37,526 nucleotides of DNA from Sphingomonas endophytica (GTDB lineage Bacteria; Pseudomonadota; Alphaproteobacteria; Sphingomonadales; Sphingomonadaceae), in assembly GCF_001476895.1 (NCBI RefSeq), contig NZ_LDTB01000038.1, positions 1-37,526 of the forward strand, written 5' to 3'. The notes beneath the pieces are model-generated. The model made no database searches, had not been told where the DNA came from, and saw nothing but the letters and a program-made list of their open reading frames with translations. Positions 28,850-35,790 of this stretch are shown here, piece by piece. Both the position numbers and the translations under genes were made by a program. Every line of letters starts with the position of its first letter. Position 1 is the first letter of the stretch.

Positions 28850-29680
28850 TCACCGCGCCGGTATGACGTCCAGCGCCAGCAGCGCGAAGACGGCCAGTCC
28901 GGCGAGGATGCGATAGATGACGAAGGGCATGTAGCTGCGGCTCGACACCAGTCGCAGGAAGACGACGATCACACCATAGCCGGTGACGAAGGCGATGATC
29001 GTCGCCAGCAGCGTCGGCCCGGGCCCGAACGTGCCGAACCGCCCCCAGCTGTCCGCCAGTTCGAACAGCCCGGACGCCAGTACCGCCGGGATCGCAAGCA
29101 GGAACGAGTAACGCGCCGCCGCCTCGCGCGTGTAGCCGAGGGCCAGGCCGGCGCTGATCGTCCCGCCGGATCGCGACACGCCGGGGACGAGCGCCATCGC
29201 CTGCGCGACGCCGAGGATCAGCCCGTCGCGCCAGCCCAGCCGATCGAGCGTCCGCCGCTTCGCGCCCCAGCGATCGGCAAGGCCCAGCACCAATGCGAAG
29301 AGGATCAGCATCGTGGCGGTGACGCGCAGGTCGCGCAGCCCGCCTTCGATCTGATGCTTGAACAGCAGGCCGAGGACCGCGATCGGCAGCGTGCCGAGAA
29401 TCACCAGCCAGCCCATGCGCGCGTCCGGCGACAGCGTCGCGGGTCGCCGGAGCAGCGCGTGGAGCCACGCCTGCGCGATGCGCCAGATATCTTGGCGGAA
29501 ATAGAGCAGCACCGCCGCTTCGGTACCGATCTGCGTGATCGCGGTGAAGGCGGCGCCGGGATCGTTACCCGACGGCAACAGGCTTCCGGCAATGCGCAGA
29601 TGCGCGCTGGACGACACCGGCAGGAATTCGGTCAGGCCCTGCACCAGGCCCAGAAAGATCGCTTCCACCCATAACATCAT
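28850..29680 (-). CDS. uppP: Undecaprenyl-diphosphatase
   Basis: Recycles the lipid carrier for cell-wall synthesis by dephosphorylating undecaprenyl diphosphate; also called BacA and linked to bacitracin resistance. The 276-residue integral membrane protein has the two family motifs: GLTEFLPVSSSAHL (Glu18, His27) and LVPGVSRSGGTI around residue 165, with about eight hydrophobic segments. The start is the ATG at 29680-29678; a second ATG follows at once. It is convergent with the lytic transglycosylase gene, another cell-wall gene. Confidence 0.96.
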   Translation of the reverse strand: MMLWVEAIFLGLVQGLTEFLPVSSSAHLRIAGSLLPSGNDPGAAFTAITQIGTEAAVLLYFRQDIWRIAQAWLHALLRRPATLSPDARMGWLVILGTLPIAVLGLLFKHQIEGGLRDLRVTATMLILFALVLGLADRWGAKRRTLDRLGWRDGLILGVAQAMALVPGVSRSGGTISAGLALGYTREAAARYSFLLAIPAVLASGLFELADSWGRFGTFGPGPTLLATIIAFVTGYGVIVVFLRLVSSRSYMPFVIYRILAGLAVFALLALDVIPAR

Positions 29681-29742
29681 TGCAATGCGATCCCTTGTTC
29701 CGGTCTGGTTCGTACGGTCCTACCCGCCATCGTGGTGCCGGG

Positions 29743-29874
29743 TCAGCTGTTGGCGGTCGAGCCGGGAGTGTCGGGCATCGGCGCCGCGCACGTCGCCCAA
29801 TCGCCGTCGCCGCCGTCCTCGTTCCCGGGGTGCGGTGGTCGCCCCGCGATGACGATATCGGCGCCGATGCTCAT
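29743..29874 (-). pseudogene. Possible remnant of Mrp antiporter subunit G gene start
   Basis: A 43-codon frame starting with ATG at 29874-29872, in an ATGA overlap with the end of the subunit F remnant, as is usual for intact mrpF-mrpG pairs. The first residues MSIGADIVIA could be the start of MrpG; after that the frame turns into hydrophilic, Pro/Gly/Asp-rich sequence with no membrane segments, and stops. The remaining sequence to uppP (29681-29742) holds nothing I recognise. The assignment is weak and rests mainly on position. Confidence 0.35.
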
Positions 29875-30070
29875 TCCACGATGTCCCCGCGCAGGATGAG
29901 CTTGCAACAGGCGATGGTCCCGACGAACCCGACCATCCGCAGCAGCAGCGCGGCCTCGAAACAGGTGTCGTCATCGCCAGCCACGCCGATCAGGACGATC
30001 AGCGCGATGGCGTTGATGACCATCGTGTCGAGCGCGACCGACCAGCGGGAGAACCTGCCCGCATCGCTCT
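29871..30070 (-). pseudogene. Decayed Mrp/Mnh Na+/H+ antiporter subunit F gene
   Basis: The translation VALDTMVINAIALIVLIGVA, then CFEAALLLRMVGFVGTIACC and KLILRGDIVE, closely follows the second two-thirds of MrpF (PhaF/MnhF), a small three-helix subunit of the multisubunit cation/proton antiporter. The first helix is missing: upstream residues are polar (RYSRQSDAGRFSRWS) and no credible start codon or Shine-Dalgarno is present. Charged residues (GDDDTC and an Arg in LLRMV) break the remaining helices. The other six mrp genes are absent; the neighbours are uppP and btuD. I call it a pseudogene left after loss of the operon. Confidence 0.65.
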
Positions 30071-30164
30071 GCCGCGAATACCGGCGCGGGTTATGGCACG
30101 GGAAGCAAAGCGTAAACAACCCCGTGCTGGCCGTGAGGCACGCCTCGCCGCGGTGATGGTCCGC

Positions 30165-30935
30165 TCAGGGGGCGACCGGCACCACGAAACGCTGCCCCGA
30201 CGCGGTCACGCCGGTTTCCACCGCGATCCCATAGGTTTCCCGGATCAGCGGCGCGGTCAGCACCGCCGAGCTGCCCCCCGCCGCGACGACGCGTCCCTCG
30301 CGCAGCAGGACGACATCGTCCGCCAGCCGTGCGGCCAGGTTCAGATCGTGGACGACCAGCACCACGCCGCGCCCGGCCGCCGCCACCGCGCGAAGTTGCG
30401 CGCCGATATCCAGCTGGTGCGCGGGGTCCAGGCTGGCGAGCGGCTCGTCCGCCAGCAGCCAGTCGGGCTGACCGGCAAGGACGCGCGCCAGCAGCGCGCG
30501 CGCACGCTCGCCCCCGGACAGATGCTCGACACCGCGCCGCGCGAAGCCGGTCATGCCGGTCGCCGCCAGCGCGCCCGCGACGGCGGCGCGATCGGCGTCG
30601 GTCTCTCCCCACCGCCCGCGCCACGGCAGGCGGCCCAGCCCGACCAGCGTCGCGACATCGATGTTCCAGTGCACGTCGGCGGCTTGCGGCAGGAAGCCGA
30701 TCCGGCGCGCGCGCTCGGTCGCGGGCACCGCGCCGACATCGGTGCCGTCCAGCGTCGCGCGTCCCTCCGCCGGACGCCGCAACGCCGCCAGACAGGCCAG
30801 CAGGCTGCTCTTGCCGGCACCGTTCGGTCCGAGCAATGCGGTGACGCGCCCGCTGGCGATCGACACGGAGATGTTGTCGAGCACGCGGCGCCCACCCAGC
30901 GCAAGCGTGATCCCCTCGGCTGCGAGCACGCTCAT
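30165..30935 (-). CDS. btuD: Cobalamin/iron-chelate type ABC transporter ATP-binding protein
   Basis: A 256-residue ATPase of the BtuD/FecE/FhuC group that powers uptake by the adjacent permease. Walker A is GPNGAGKSS (Lys42), the Q-loop is in RIGFLPQAADVHW, the signature is LSGGERARALLARVLAG, Walker B is WLLADEPLASLD, and the switch histidine is in VVLVVHDLNLA. The substrate is inferred to be vitamin B12 from the riboswitch upstream of the operon. The ATG at 30935-30933 overlaps the permease stop (ATGA). The open frame continues far upstream in the permease gene, but that part is an out-of-frame shadow. Confidence 0.9.
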   Translation of the reverse strand: MSVLAAEGITLALGGRRVLDNISVSIASGRVTALLGPNGAGKSSLLACLAALRRPAEGRATLDGTDVGAVPATERARRIGFLPQAADVHWNIDVATLVGLGRLPWRGRWGETDADRAAVAGALAATGMTGFARRGVEHLSGGERARALLARVLAGQPDWLLADEPLASLDPAHQLDIGAQLRAVAAAGRGVVLVVHDLNLAARLADDVVLLREGRVVAAGGSSAVLTAPLIRETYGIAVETGVTASGQRFVVPVAP

Positions 30936-31894
30936 GCCAGCCGCCGCCGCATCGCGATGAGCAGATAGAGGAAGAACGGCCCGCCCAGCATCGACATCGC
31001 GATCCCGAGCCGCAGCTCGCTGACCGTCGGCGCGATCCGCACGAGGCTGTCGGCGACGGTCAGCAGCAGCGCGCCGCCCAAGGCGGCCGGCAGCAGCGTC
31101 GCGGACGGGCGATGCCCCGCGAACGGCCGGACCAGATGCGGGACGATCAGCCCGACGAAGCCGATCACTCCCGCCGCCGCCACCGACGCGCCCACCGTCA
31201 GGGCGGTGCCGGTGATGATCGCCAGTTGCAGCCGGCGGGGATTGACGCCGATCGATCGCGCCGCCTGCTCGCCGAGCGTCAACGCATCGAGCGCGCCGCC
31301 GGTGCGGGACAGGATGATCATGCCGATCGCGATCAGCGGCAGCACGACCTCCACATCGTTCCAGCTGCGGTCGGTCAGCGCGCCCATCAGCCAGGTGACG
31401 ATCTCCGACGCGACGAACGGCGTGGGGGCCAGGCTGATCGCCAGCGCGGTCAGCGAGCCGGTGATGTTGGTCAGGATCATCCCCGCCAGCGTGAACAGGA
31501 TCAGGCTTCCCGACCGACCGGCGATCAGCGCCAGCGCCGCCATCGTCACCGCCGCCCCGGTCAGCGCGAAGCCCGGCAGCAGCCACGCCTGCGCGGCGTA
31601 AGCGAAGTAGAGTGACAGCACCGCGCCCAGCGCCGCGCCGGACGATACGCCGAACAGTCCCGGATCGGCGAGCGGATTGCGCAGATAGCCCTGCATCGCC
31701 GCCCCGGCCATGCCCAGCGCGCCGCCCACGGCCAGCGCCAGTACGGTTCGCGGCAGGCGCAGCTCTACGATGATGATCGAGCGCGGATCGGCGGCGGTCC
31801 AGGCAGCAAGCGGCACCCACACCTTGCCGGCCGCGATCGACAGCATCGCCGCGAGCAGGACGCCGAGCGCCAGCAGCCAGCACGCGCGGCTCAT
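30932..31894 (-). CDS. btuC: FecCD-family ABC transporter permease (predicted B12 permease)
   Basis: A 320-residue inner-membrane permease of the BtuC/FecCD family with about ten hydrophobic helices. Family segments include LRLPRTVLALAVGGALGMAGAAMQ, NPLADPGLFGVSSGAALGAV, and the ATPase-coupling stretch GVIGFVGLIVPHLVRPFAGH, followed by PAALGGALLLTVADSLVR. It is encoded between the binding protein gene (4-base overlap at its start) and the ATPase gene (4-base overlap at its end), so the three are one operon. Substrate assignment rests on the cobalamin riboswitch. Confidence 0.9.
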   Translation of the reverse strand: MSRACWLLALGVLLAAMLSIAAGKVWVPLAAWTAADPRSIIIVELRLPRTVLALAVGGALGMAGAAMQGYLRNPLADPGLFGVSSGAALGAVLSLYFAYAAQAWLLPGFALTGAAVTMAALALIAGRSGSLILFTLAGMILTNITGSLTALAISLAPTPFVASEIVTWLMGALTDRSWNDVEVVLPLIAIGMIILSRTGGALDALTLGEQAARSIGVNPRRLQLAIITGTALTVGASVAAAGVIGFVGLIVPHLVRPFAGHRPSATLLPAALGGALLLTVADSLVRIAPTVSELRLGIAMSMLGGPFFLYLLIAMRRRLA

Positions 31895-32715
31895 CGCGCC
31901 ACCGCCGCGCGCACGTCGCGCAACCGCGCCATAGCCGTGACGATCGACGGGCCGCCGCAGTTCATCAGCCGCGCAGCGAACGGGGCGACCGTGATCCGCT
32001 CCGCCAGTCGCCGCAACGCCGGGTGACGCTCGGCGCGCTCGCCCCCGCCCTCGGCCGCACCGACCGACAGCAGGACGCGCGGCGGGCGCGCGACCAGATA
32101 TTCCAGCGGCAGCACGTCCCAGCGCTTCAGCCCGTAACCGGCGCTGGCGTTCGCGAAGCCGGCGCGGCGTAGCAGGTCGTCGGGCAGCGTCCCCGCCCCT
32201 GGCACCAGCCCGCCACTGCCGAGGATCAGCGCCGGCACCGGCCGCGCGCCGCTCGGGCGCGCGGCAGCGAGGATGCGCTCCGCCAGCGCGGCACCGCGCG
32301 CCGGCTGGCCGATCGCGTCGGCGACCTCGCGCACTTGCCGCGCACTCTCCTCTACGGTGGCGGGGACCGGATACTGAACCAGACGTATGTGCATCCGCGC
32401 CAGTGCCGCGACCGTCGCGGGCGCGACATGCCCGCTGGCGACGACCAGATCGGGACGCAGCGCCACCACCTCCTCCGCGGTCCCGGACGTGGCGGCGAAC
32501 CGCCGCGCCTGCACCAGCGGGATCGAGGTGGCACGCGGATCGTGCGAATAGTGGCTGATCGCGACCAGCTGCGCCGGATCGGCGACCTGCATCAGGATCG
32601 CGTCGAGGCAGGGATTGATCGAGACGATGCGCGGCGCGCGCGGCGCCATGGCCCCCGACAGCAGCGGCAACGACGCCGCCAGCGACACATGGATCCATCC
32701 TGACGCGCGTTTCAC
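31891..32715 (-). CDS. btuF: Periplasmic substrate-binding protein, BtuF-like
   Basis: A 274-residue exported binding protein for the BtuC-BtuD transporter. A signal peptide spans about residues 1-23 (WIHVSLAASLPLLSGAMA). The mature part has the BtuF/FhuD fold pattern: APRIVSINPCLDAILMQVAD at the first strand-helix, LRPDLVVASGHVAPATVAAL, and a second lobe starting VPALILGSGG. The start is GTG at 32715-32713, 6 bases after GGGG at 32725-32722; that ribosome site lies inside a hairpin (32722-32745), and the cobalamin riboswitch lies upstream. The gene overlaps the permease start by 4 bases. No TonB-dependent outer-membrane receptor gene is in the window. Confidence 0.88.
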   Translation of the reverse strand: MKRASGWIHVSLAASLPLLSGAMAPRAPRIVSINPCLDAILMQVADPAQLVAISHYSHDPRATSIPLVQARRFAATSGTAEEVVALRPDLVVASGHVAPATVAALARMHIRLVQYPVPATVEESARQVREVADAIGQPARGAALAERILAAARPSGARPVPALILGSGGLVPGAGTLPDDLLRRAGFANASAGYGLKRWDVLPLEYLVARPPRVLLSVGAAEGGGERAERHPALRRLAERITVAPFAARLMNCGGPSIVTAMARLRDVRAAVAR

Positions 32716-32721
32716 ATCACA

Positions 32722-32745
32722 CCCCGCTGCCGCGACAACGCGGGG
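32722..32745 (-). promoter_or_regulatory. Hairpin that would hide the btuF ribosome binding site
   Basis: On the minus strand CCCCGC (32745-32740) can pair with GCGGGG (32727-32722), which contains the only Shine-Dalgarno-like sequence before the btuF GTG. The same CCCCGC also sits in a smaller alternative stem, CCGCG-TTGT-CGCGG. Two exclusive pairings next to a riboswitch suggest a translational on/off switch. This is inferred from base pairing by eye. Confidence 0.55.
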
Positions 32746-32825
32746 CGTCGCCGGTGCCGACCGTCACGTCGTCGCACGGGGGAAAGCTCCCCGATCGCCC
32801 GGCACACCCCGTCCGCGCGATGGAC

Positions 32826-32990
32826 AACCGCGATCAGGCAGGTTTCCTGGCTCCCGGGTCCATGCCTGCCGCCCGCCTTCCCGGATCGCTGGCGACCCAG
32901 TGGCGTGCGAGGAGCGGAAGGCTCGCCGGTGACAGTTGCGGGGGCAGCTCCGGCATCGCACCGGATTCCCTTTCCTGTTCGCAAATCCCG
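32826..32990 (-). promoter_or_regulatory. Cobalamin (vitamin B12) riboswitch
   Basis: Read on the minus strand from 32990, the sequence has the conserved blocks of the cobalamin aptamer in order: GGGAATCCGGTGCGATGCCG, then GAGCTGCCCCCGCAACTGT, a variable arm, GGGAAGGCGGGCGGCAG, and the B12 box GAGCCAGGAAACCTGCCTG (about 32852-32834). It lies between mutT and btuF on their shared strand, and predicts that B12 (adenosylcobalamin or a relative) represses the btuF-btuC-btuD operon. Its 5' end abuts the mutT stop codon (32994-32992). The exact ends are approximate. Confidence 0.93.
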
Positions 32991-32991
32991 C

Positions 32992-33384
32992 CTAGCCGTG
33001 CGCGACGAACCGGGCAAGCGCGGCGAGCAGCGGCACGTCGACCGGCGGCATCGGCAGCCCCGCCAGCGCCTCCGGACGGTCCCAGCGGAACGCCTCCGCC
33101 TCCAGCGGGACCGGGGTGCCGCGCCAGTCATGGCAACGATAAAGCAGCATCGTCACCGGCGCGTCGGTGGCGAAGCCGACCGGTTCCAGCGCGGCGGGAT
33201 CGACGACGATCGCGAGTTCCTCGGCCAGTTCCCTGACCAGCGCGCTGGCCGGCAGCTCGCCGGGTTCGACCTTGCCGCCGGGAAACTCCCACAACCCGCC
33301 GTGGCGCCGATGGCGGGGCCGCTGCTGCATCAGGCATCGTCCCCGCGCGTCGATCAAGGCCACCGCCACCACCAGCATCGCCAT
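32992..33384 (-). CDS. mutT: Nudix hydrolase, MutT (8-oxo-dGTP diphosphatase)
   Basis: Cleans oxidised guanine nucleotides from the pool to prevent mutation. The 130-residue protein has MutT-like LMQQRPRHRRHGGLWEFPGG, then a Nudix box at residues 37-59 with Glu43, Arg51, Glu52, Glu55 and Glu56. The glycine near the end of the box (REUxEExGU) is Ala58 here; the metal-binding glutamates are intact, so activity is likely kept. The C-terminal region (FRWDRPEALAGLPMPPVDVPLL) fits MutT. It lies upstream of the B12 riboswitch, with the stop codon at the aptamer's edge. Confidence 0.92.
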   Translation of the reverse strand: MAMLVVAVALIDARGRCLMQQRPRHRRHGGLWEFPGGKVEPGELPASALVRELAEELAIVVDPAALEPVGFATDAPVTMLLYRCHDWRGTPVPLEAEAFRWDRPEALAGLPMPPVDVPLLAALARFVAHG

Positions 33385-33422
33385 CGAACCTTCCTTAACC
33401 CGCAGGCCTTATGACAAGGCGC

Positions 33423-33569
33423 ATGCCACGTCGTCATACCCGTCCCGCCCCCGGCGGAAACAGCGGCTACCGGCGCGTCGTCGCCGTGGCCGCGGGAACG
33501 TTGCTGTCGCTGGCGGTGCTGAGCGGCGCGGTCGGGGCACTGGTTAACGATCTGGTCGCAACACGTTGA
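33423..33569 (+). CDS. Possible small membrane protein (48 residues)
   Basis: A short frame starting at ATG 33423 with AAGG 4 bases upstream and ending TGA at 33567-33569. The product has a basic N terminus (MPRRHTRPAPGGNSGYRR) and one hydrophobic helix (VVAVAAGTLLSLAVLSGAVG), ending DLVATR. Codon third positions are mostly G or C, as in real genes here. It could be a single-pass membrane peptide. It is not recognised as a known family, and may be chance; its position just before the pilin gene is the only context. Confidence 0.4.
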   Translation: MPRRHTRPAPGGNSGYRRVVAVAAGTLLSLAVLSGAVGALVNDLVATR

Positions 33570-33593
33570 AGTTGGTGAGCGAAAATCTACTGT
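33566..33593 (+). promoter_or_regulatory. Candidate promoter of the pilin gene
   Basis: TTGAAG at 33566-33571 and TACTGT at 33588-33593, spaced 16 bases apart, in an unusually A+T-rich patch (33566-33612) before the pilin gene. This would give a leader of about 100 bases. It is a weak match to a housekeeping promoter and is offered only as a candidate. Confidence 0.3.
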
Positions 33594-33700
33594 TTCGCTT
33601 AAGCGTTTCTCAACTCTGCGCACCTAGAACGACCTGTGATGGCCCTGCAGAAGGGGCGTCGGCCGGGTACGGACGCTTCACGAGGTTATTGGAGATCGAC

Positions 33701-33871
33701 ATGCAGAAGATTCGCGCTTTCCTGAAGAACAGCAAGGGCGCCACCGCGATCGAGTACGGCCTGATCGCCGCGCTGATCGCGGTCGCCGCCATCGCGGCCA
33801 TGAAGGGCCTGGGCACGCAGCTGGGCACCACGTTCAACAACGTGTCGGGCAAGCTGGCGAACAACTCGTAA
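33701..33871 (+). CDS. flp: Flp/Fap-type pilin (type IVb)
   Basis: A 56-residue Flp prepilin. It has a short basic leader ending KGATAIEYGL, where cleavage is expected after Gly13, with the conserved Glu18 (mature position 5) and Tyr19, then a hydrophobic helix (LIAALIAVAAIAAM). GGAG lies 6 bases before the ATG, a good Shine-Dalgarno. A strong terminator follows at once. No tad, cpa or rcp assembly genes are in the window, so the gene stands alone here; the assembly machinery would have to be elsewhere in the genome. Confidence 0.92.
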   Translation: MQKIRAFLKNSKGATAIEYGLIAALIAVAAIAAMKGLGTQLGTTFNNVSGKLANNS

Positions 33872-33887
33872 CGGCAAAGCCGTCGAC

Positions 33888-33927
33888 AAAAAAGGGCGGG
33901 CGAACTCCGGTTCGCCCGCCCTTTTTT
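33888..33927. terminator. Bidirectional intrinsic terminator
   Basis: A perfect 18-base-pair stem: AAAAAAGGGCGGGCGAAC at 33888-33905 and its reverse complement at 33910-33927, with the loop TCCG. The stem ends in A6 on one side and T6 on the other, so it can stop transcription from flp (plus) and from accA (minus), whose stop codons lie 16 and 6 bases away. Confidence 0.95.
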
Positions 33928-33933
33928 CGTGGA

Positions 33934-34884
33934 TCAGCCGATCCGGCCCATCTTCAGGAACTTGGCGCGACGTTCCTGTCGCAACCCGTCGGGCGTCAGC
34001 GCGGCGAGCTCGCCCAGCATCCGCTCGACCGCATCGCCCAGCGCGGTGATCGCGCCGGCATGATCGCGATGTGCGCCGCCCAGCGGCTCGGGCACGATCG
34101 CATCGATCACGCCCAGCGCCTTCAGATCCTGCGCCGTGACCTTCATCGCCTCCGCCGCATCCGGCGCCTTGTCGGCGGTGCGCCACAGGATCGAGGCGCA
34201 GCCTTCCGGCGAGATCACCGAATAGACGGCGTGTTCGAACATCAGCACGCGATTGCCGCTGGCCAGCGCGATCGCGCCTCCCGAACCGCCCTCGCCCACC
34301 ACCGCCGCGACCATCGGCACGCCCAGCGCCAGGCACGCTTCGGTCGAGCGCGCGATCGCCTCCGCCTGTCCGCGCTCCTCGGCCTGGATGCCGGGGAACG
34401 CGCCCGAGGTATCGACCAGCGTCACCACCGGCAGGCCGAAGCGATCGGCCAGTTCCAGCAGACGGATCGCCTTGCGATAGCCCTCCGGCTTGCCCATGCC
34501 GAAGTTGTGGCGCAACCGGCTGGTGGTGTCGTCACCCTTTTCATGGCCCAGCACCATCACGCGCTGGCCACGGAAGGTCGCAAATCCGCCCAGGATCGCC
34601 TGGTCGTCGCCAAAGGCACGGTCCCCGGCCAGAGGCACGAATTCGTCGAACAACCCGGCGACGAAATGCTTGAAGTGCGGGCGTTCCGGATGGCGGGCGA
34701 CCTGCGTCTTCTGCCACGGGGTCAGCTTGCCGAAGGTATCCTTCAGCAGCTTGTCCGATTTGGCCTGCAGCTTGGCGATCTCGGCGGAGATGTCGATCGT
34801 GCCCTCCGCGCCGGTGTCGCGCAGTTCGTCGATGCGCGACTGCAGCTCGGCGATGGGCTTCTCGAAGTCGAGGAAAATACGCAT
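33934..34884 (-). CDS. accA: Acetyl-CoA carboxylase carboxyltransferase subunit alpha
   Basis: With AccD transfers carboxyl from biotin to acetyl-CoA for fatty acid synthesis. The 316-residue length is typical. Family segments include [18 protein letters not shown] at the N terminus, [51 protein letters not shown], and [14 protein letters not shown], which hold the CoA and carboxyl-transfer site. It follows the Xer recombinase gene by 9 bases on the same strand and ends at the shared terminator. Confidence 0.97.
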   Translation of the reverse strand: MRIFLDFEKPIAELQSRIDELRDTGAEGTIDISAEIAKLQAKSDKLLKDTFGKLTPWQKTQVARHPERPHFKHFVAGLFDEFVPLAGDRAFGDDQAILGGFATFRGQRVMVLGHEKGDDTTSRLRHNFGMGKPEGYRKAIRLLELADRFGLPVVTLVDTSGAFPGIQAEERGQAEAIARSTEACLALGVPMVAAVVGEGGSGGAIALASGNRVLMFEHAVYSVISPEGCASILWRTADKAPDAAEAMKVTAQDLKALGVIDAIVPEPLGGAHRDHAGAITALGDAVERMLGELAALTPDGLRQERRAKFLKMGRIG

Positions 34885-34893
34885 CCGGCGCAG

Positions 34894-35790
34894 CTAGGCG
34901 CGCTTTCGCAACGCGTCAACGAGCGGGTGGCGTTCGTTGACCAGCTCGACCAGCCGGAGGCTGTCGACATGGGTGTAGATTTCGGTGGTCGCGATATCGG
35001 CATGGCCGAGCATCGTCTGGAGCGCGCGCAGATCCGCGCCGCCTTCCAGAAGGTGCGTCGCGAAGGCATGGCGCAGGACGTGCGGGCTGATCCGGTCCGG
35101 CGCGATCCCGGCCTCCGTCGCCAGCGCGCGGACGAGCTGGAACAGCCGCACGCGCGAGATATGCGTGGCCCCGGACGGGAACAGGAACAGGCGGTCGAGC
35201 GCGACATGCGCGCGCCACGCCGCCACTGCCGCCCGCGCGCGATCGGAAATCGGCACCAGCCGCTCGCGACCACCCTTGCCCTTCAGGATCAGGAACGGCC
35301 GGTCGGGATGGATGGCGTTGCGCGGCAGCGACACCAGCTCGGTCGCGCGCAGCCCGGAGCCGTAGAGCAGCTCGAACAGCGCCGCGAGCCGCAGGTCGGG
35401 GGGCAGCACCGGATCGCGCGCCAGCCGCGCGTCGATCGCGGCGAACAACCGGTCGACATCCGCGTGGTCGAGCGTGCGCGGCAACGCCCGCGTCGTGCCG
35501 GGGCGCGGCAGTGCCGACGACGGATCGTCCGCGCGGTCGCCGTCATCGACCAGATAGCCGAAGAAGCGGCGCAGTGCCGCCGCCTTGCGTGCCACCGTCG
35601 CCTTCGACAGGTCACCCCAGCCGTCCGCCAGCCGCTCCAGCGCCGCGCCGTCCGCCGTCGACAGCCCGCCGTCCAGCGCGGCCGACGCGAGCGTCAGGTC
35701 GCGGCGATACGCGGCCAGCGTATTGGCCGCCGCCCCCGCCTGCGCCGCCATCATCTCCAGAAAGCGGTCGATGGCCGCCGCATCGTTCAC
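34894..35790 (-). CDS. xerD: Tyrosine recombinase XerD/XerC
   Basis: Resolves chromosome dimers at dif sites together with a partner recombinase. The 298-residue protein has the N-terminal core-binding domain (about 5-90) and the catalytic domain with Arg148 (GSGLRATEL), Lys172 (KGKGGRER), His237 and Arg240 (SPHVLRHAFATHLLE), His263 (MLGHADI) and the nucleophile Tyr272 (TEIYTHVD). Its length fits XerD; the location next to accA, not within an integrated element, supports the housekeeping role. It starts at GTG, overlapping the stop of the upstream gene by 3 bases (GTGA). Confidence 0.93.
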   Translation of the reverse strand: MNDAAAIDRFLEMMAAQAGAAANTLAAYRRDLTLASAALDGGLSTADGAALERLADGWGDLSKATVARKAAALRRFFGYLVDDGDRADDPSSALPRPGTTRALPRTLDHADVDRLFAAIDARLARDPVLPPDLRLAALFELLYGSGLRATELVSLPRNAIHPDRPFLILKGKGGRERLVPISDRARAAVAAWRAHVALDRLFLFPSGATHISRVRLFQLVRALATEAGIAPDRISPHVLRHAFATHLLEGGADLRALQTMLGHADIATTEIYTHVDSLRLVELVNERHPLVDALRKRA

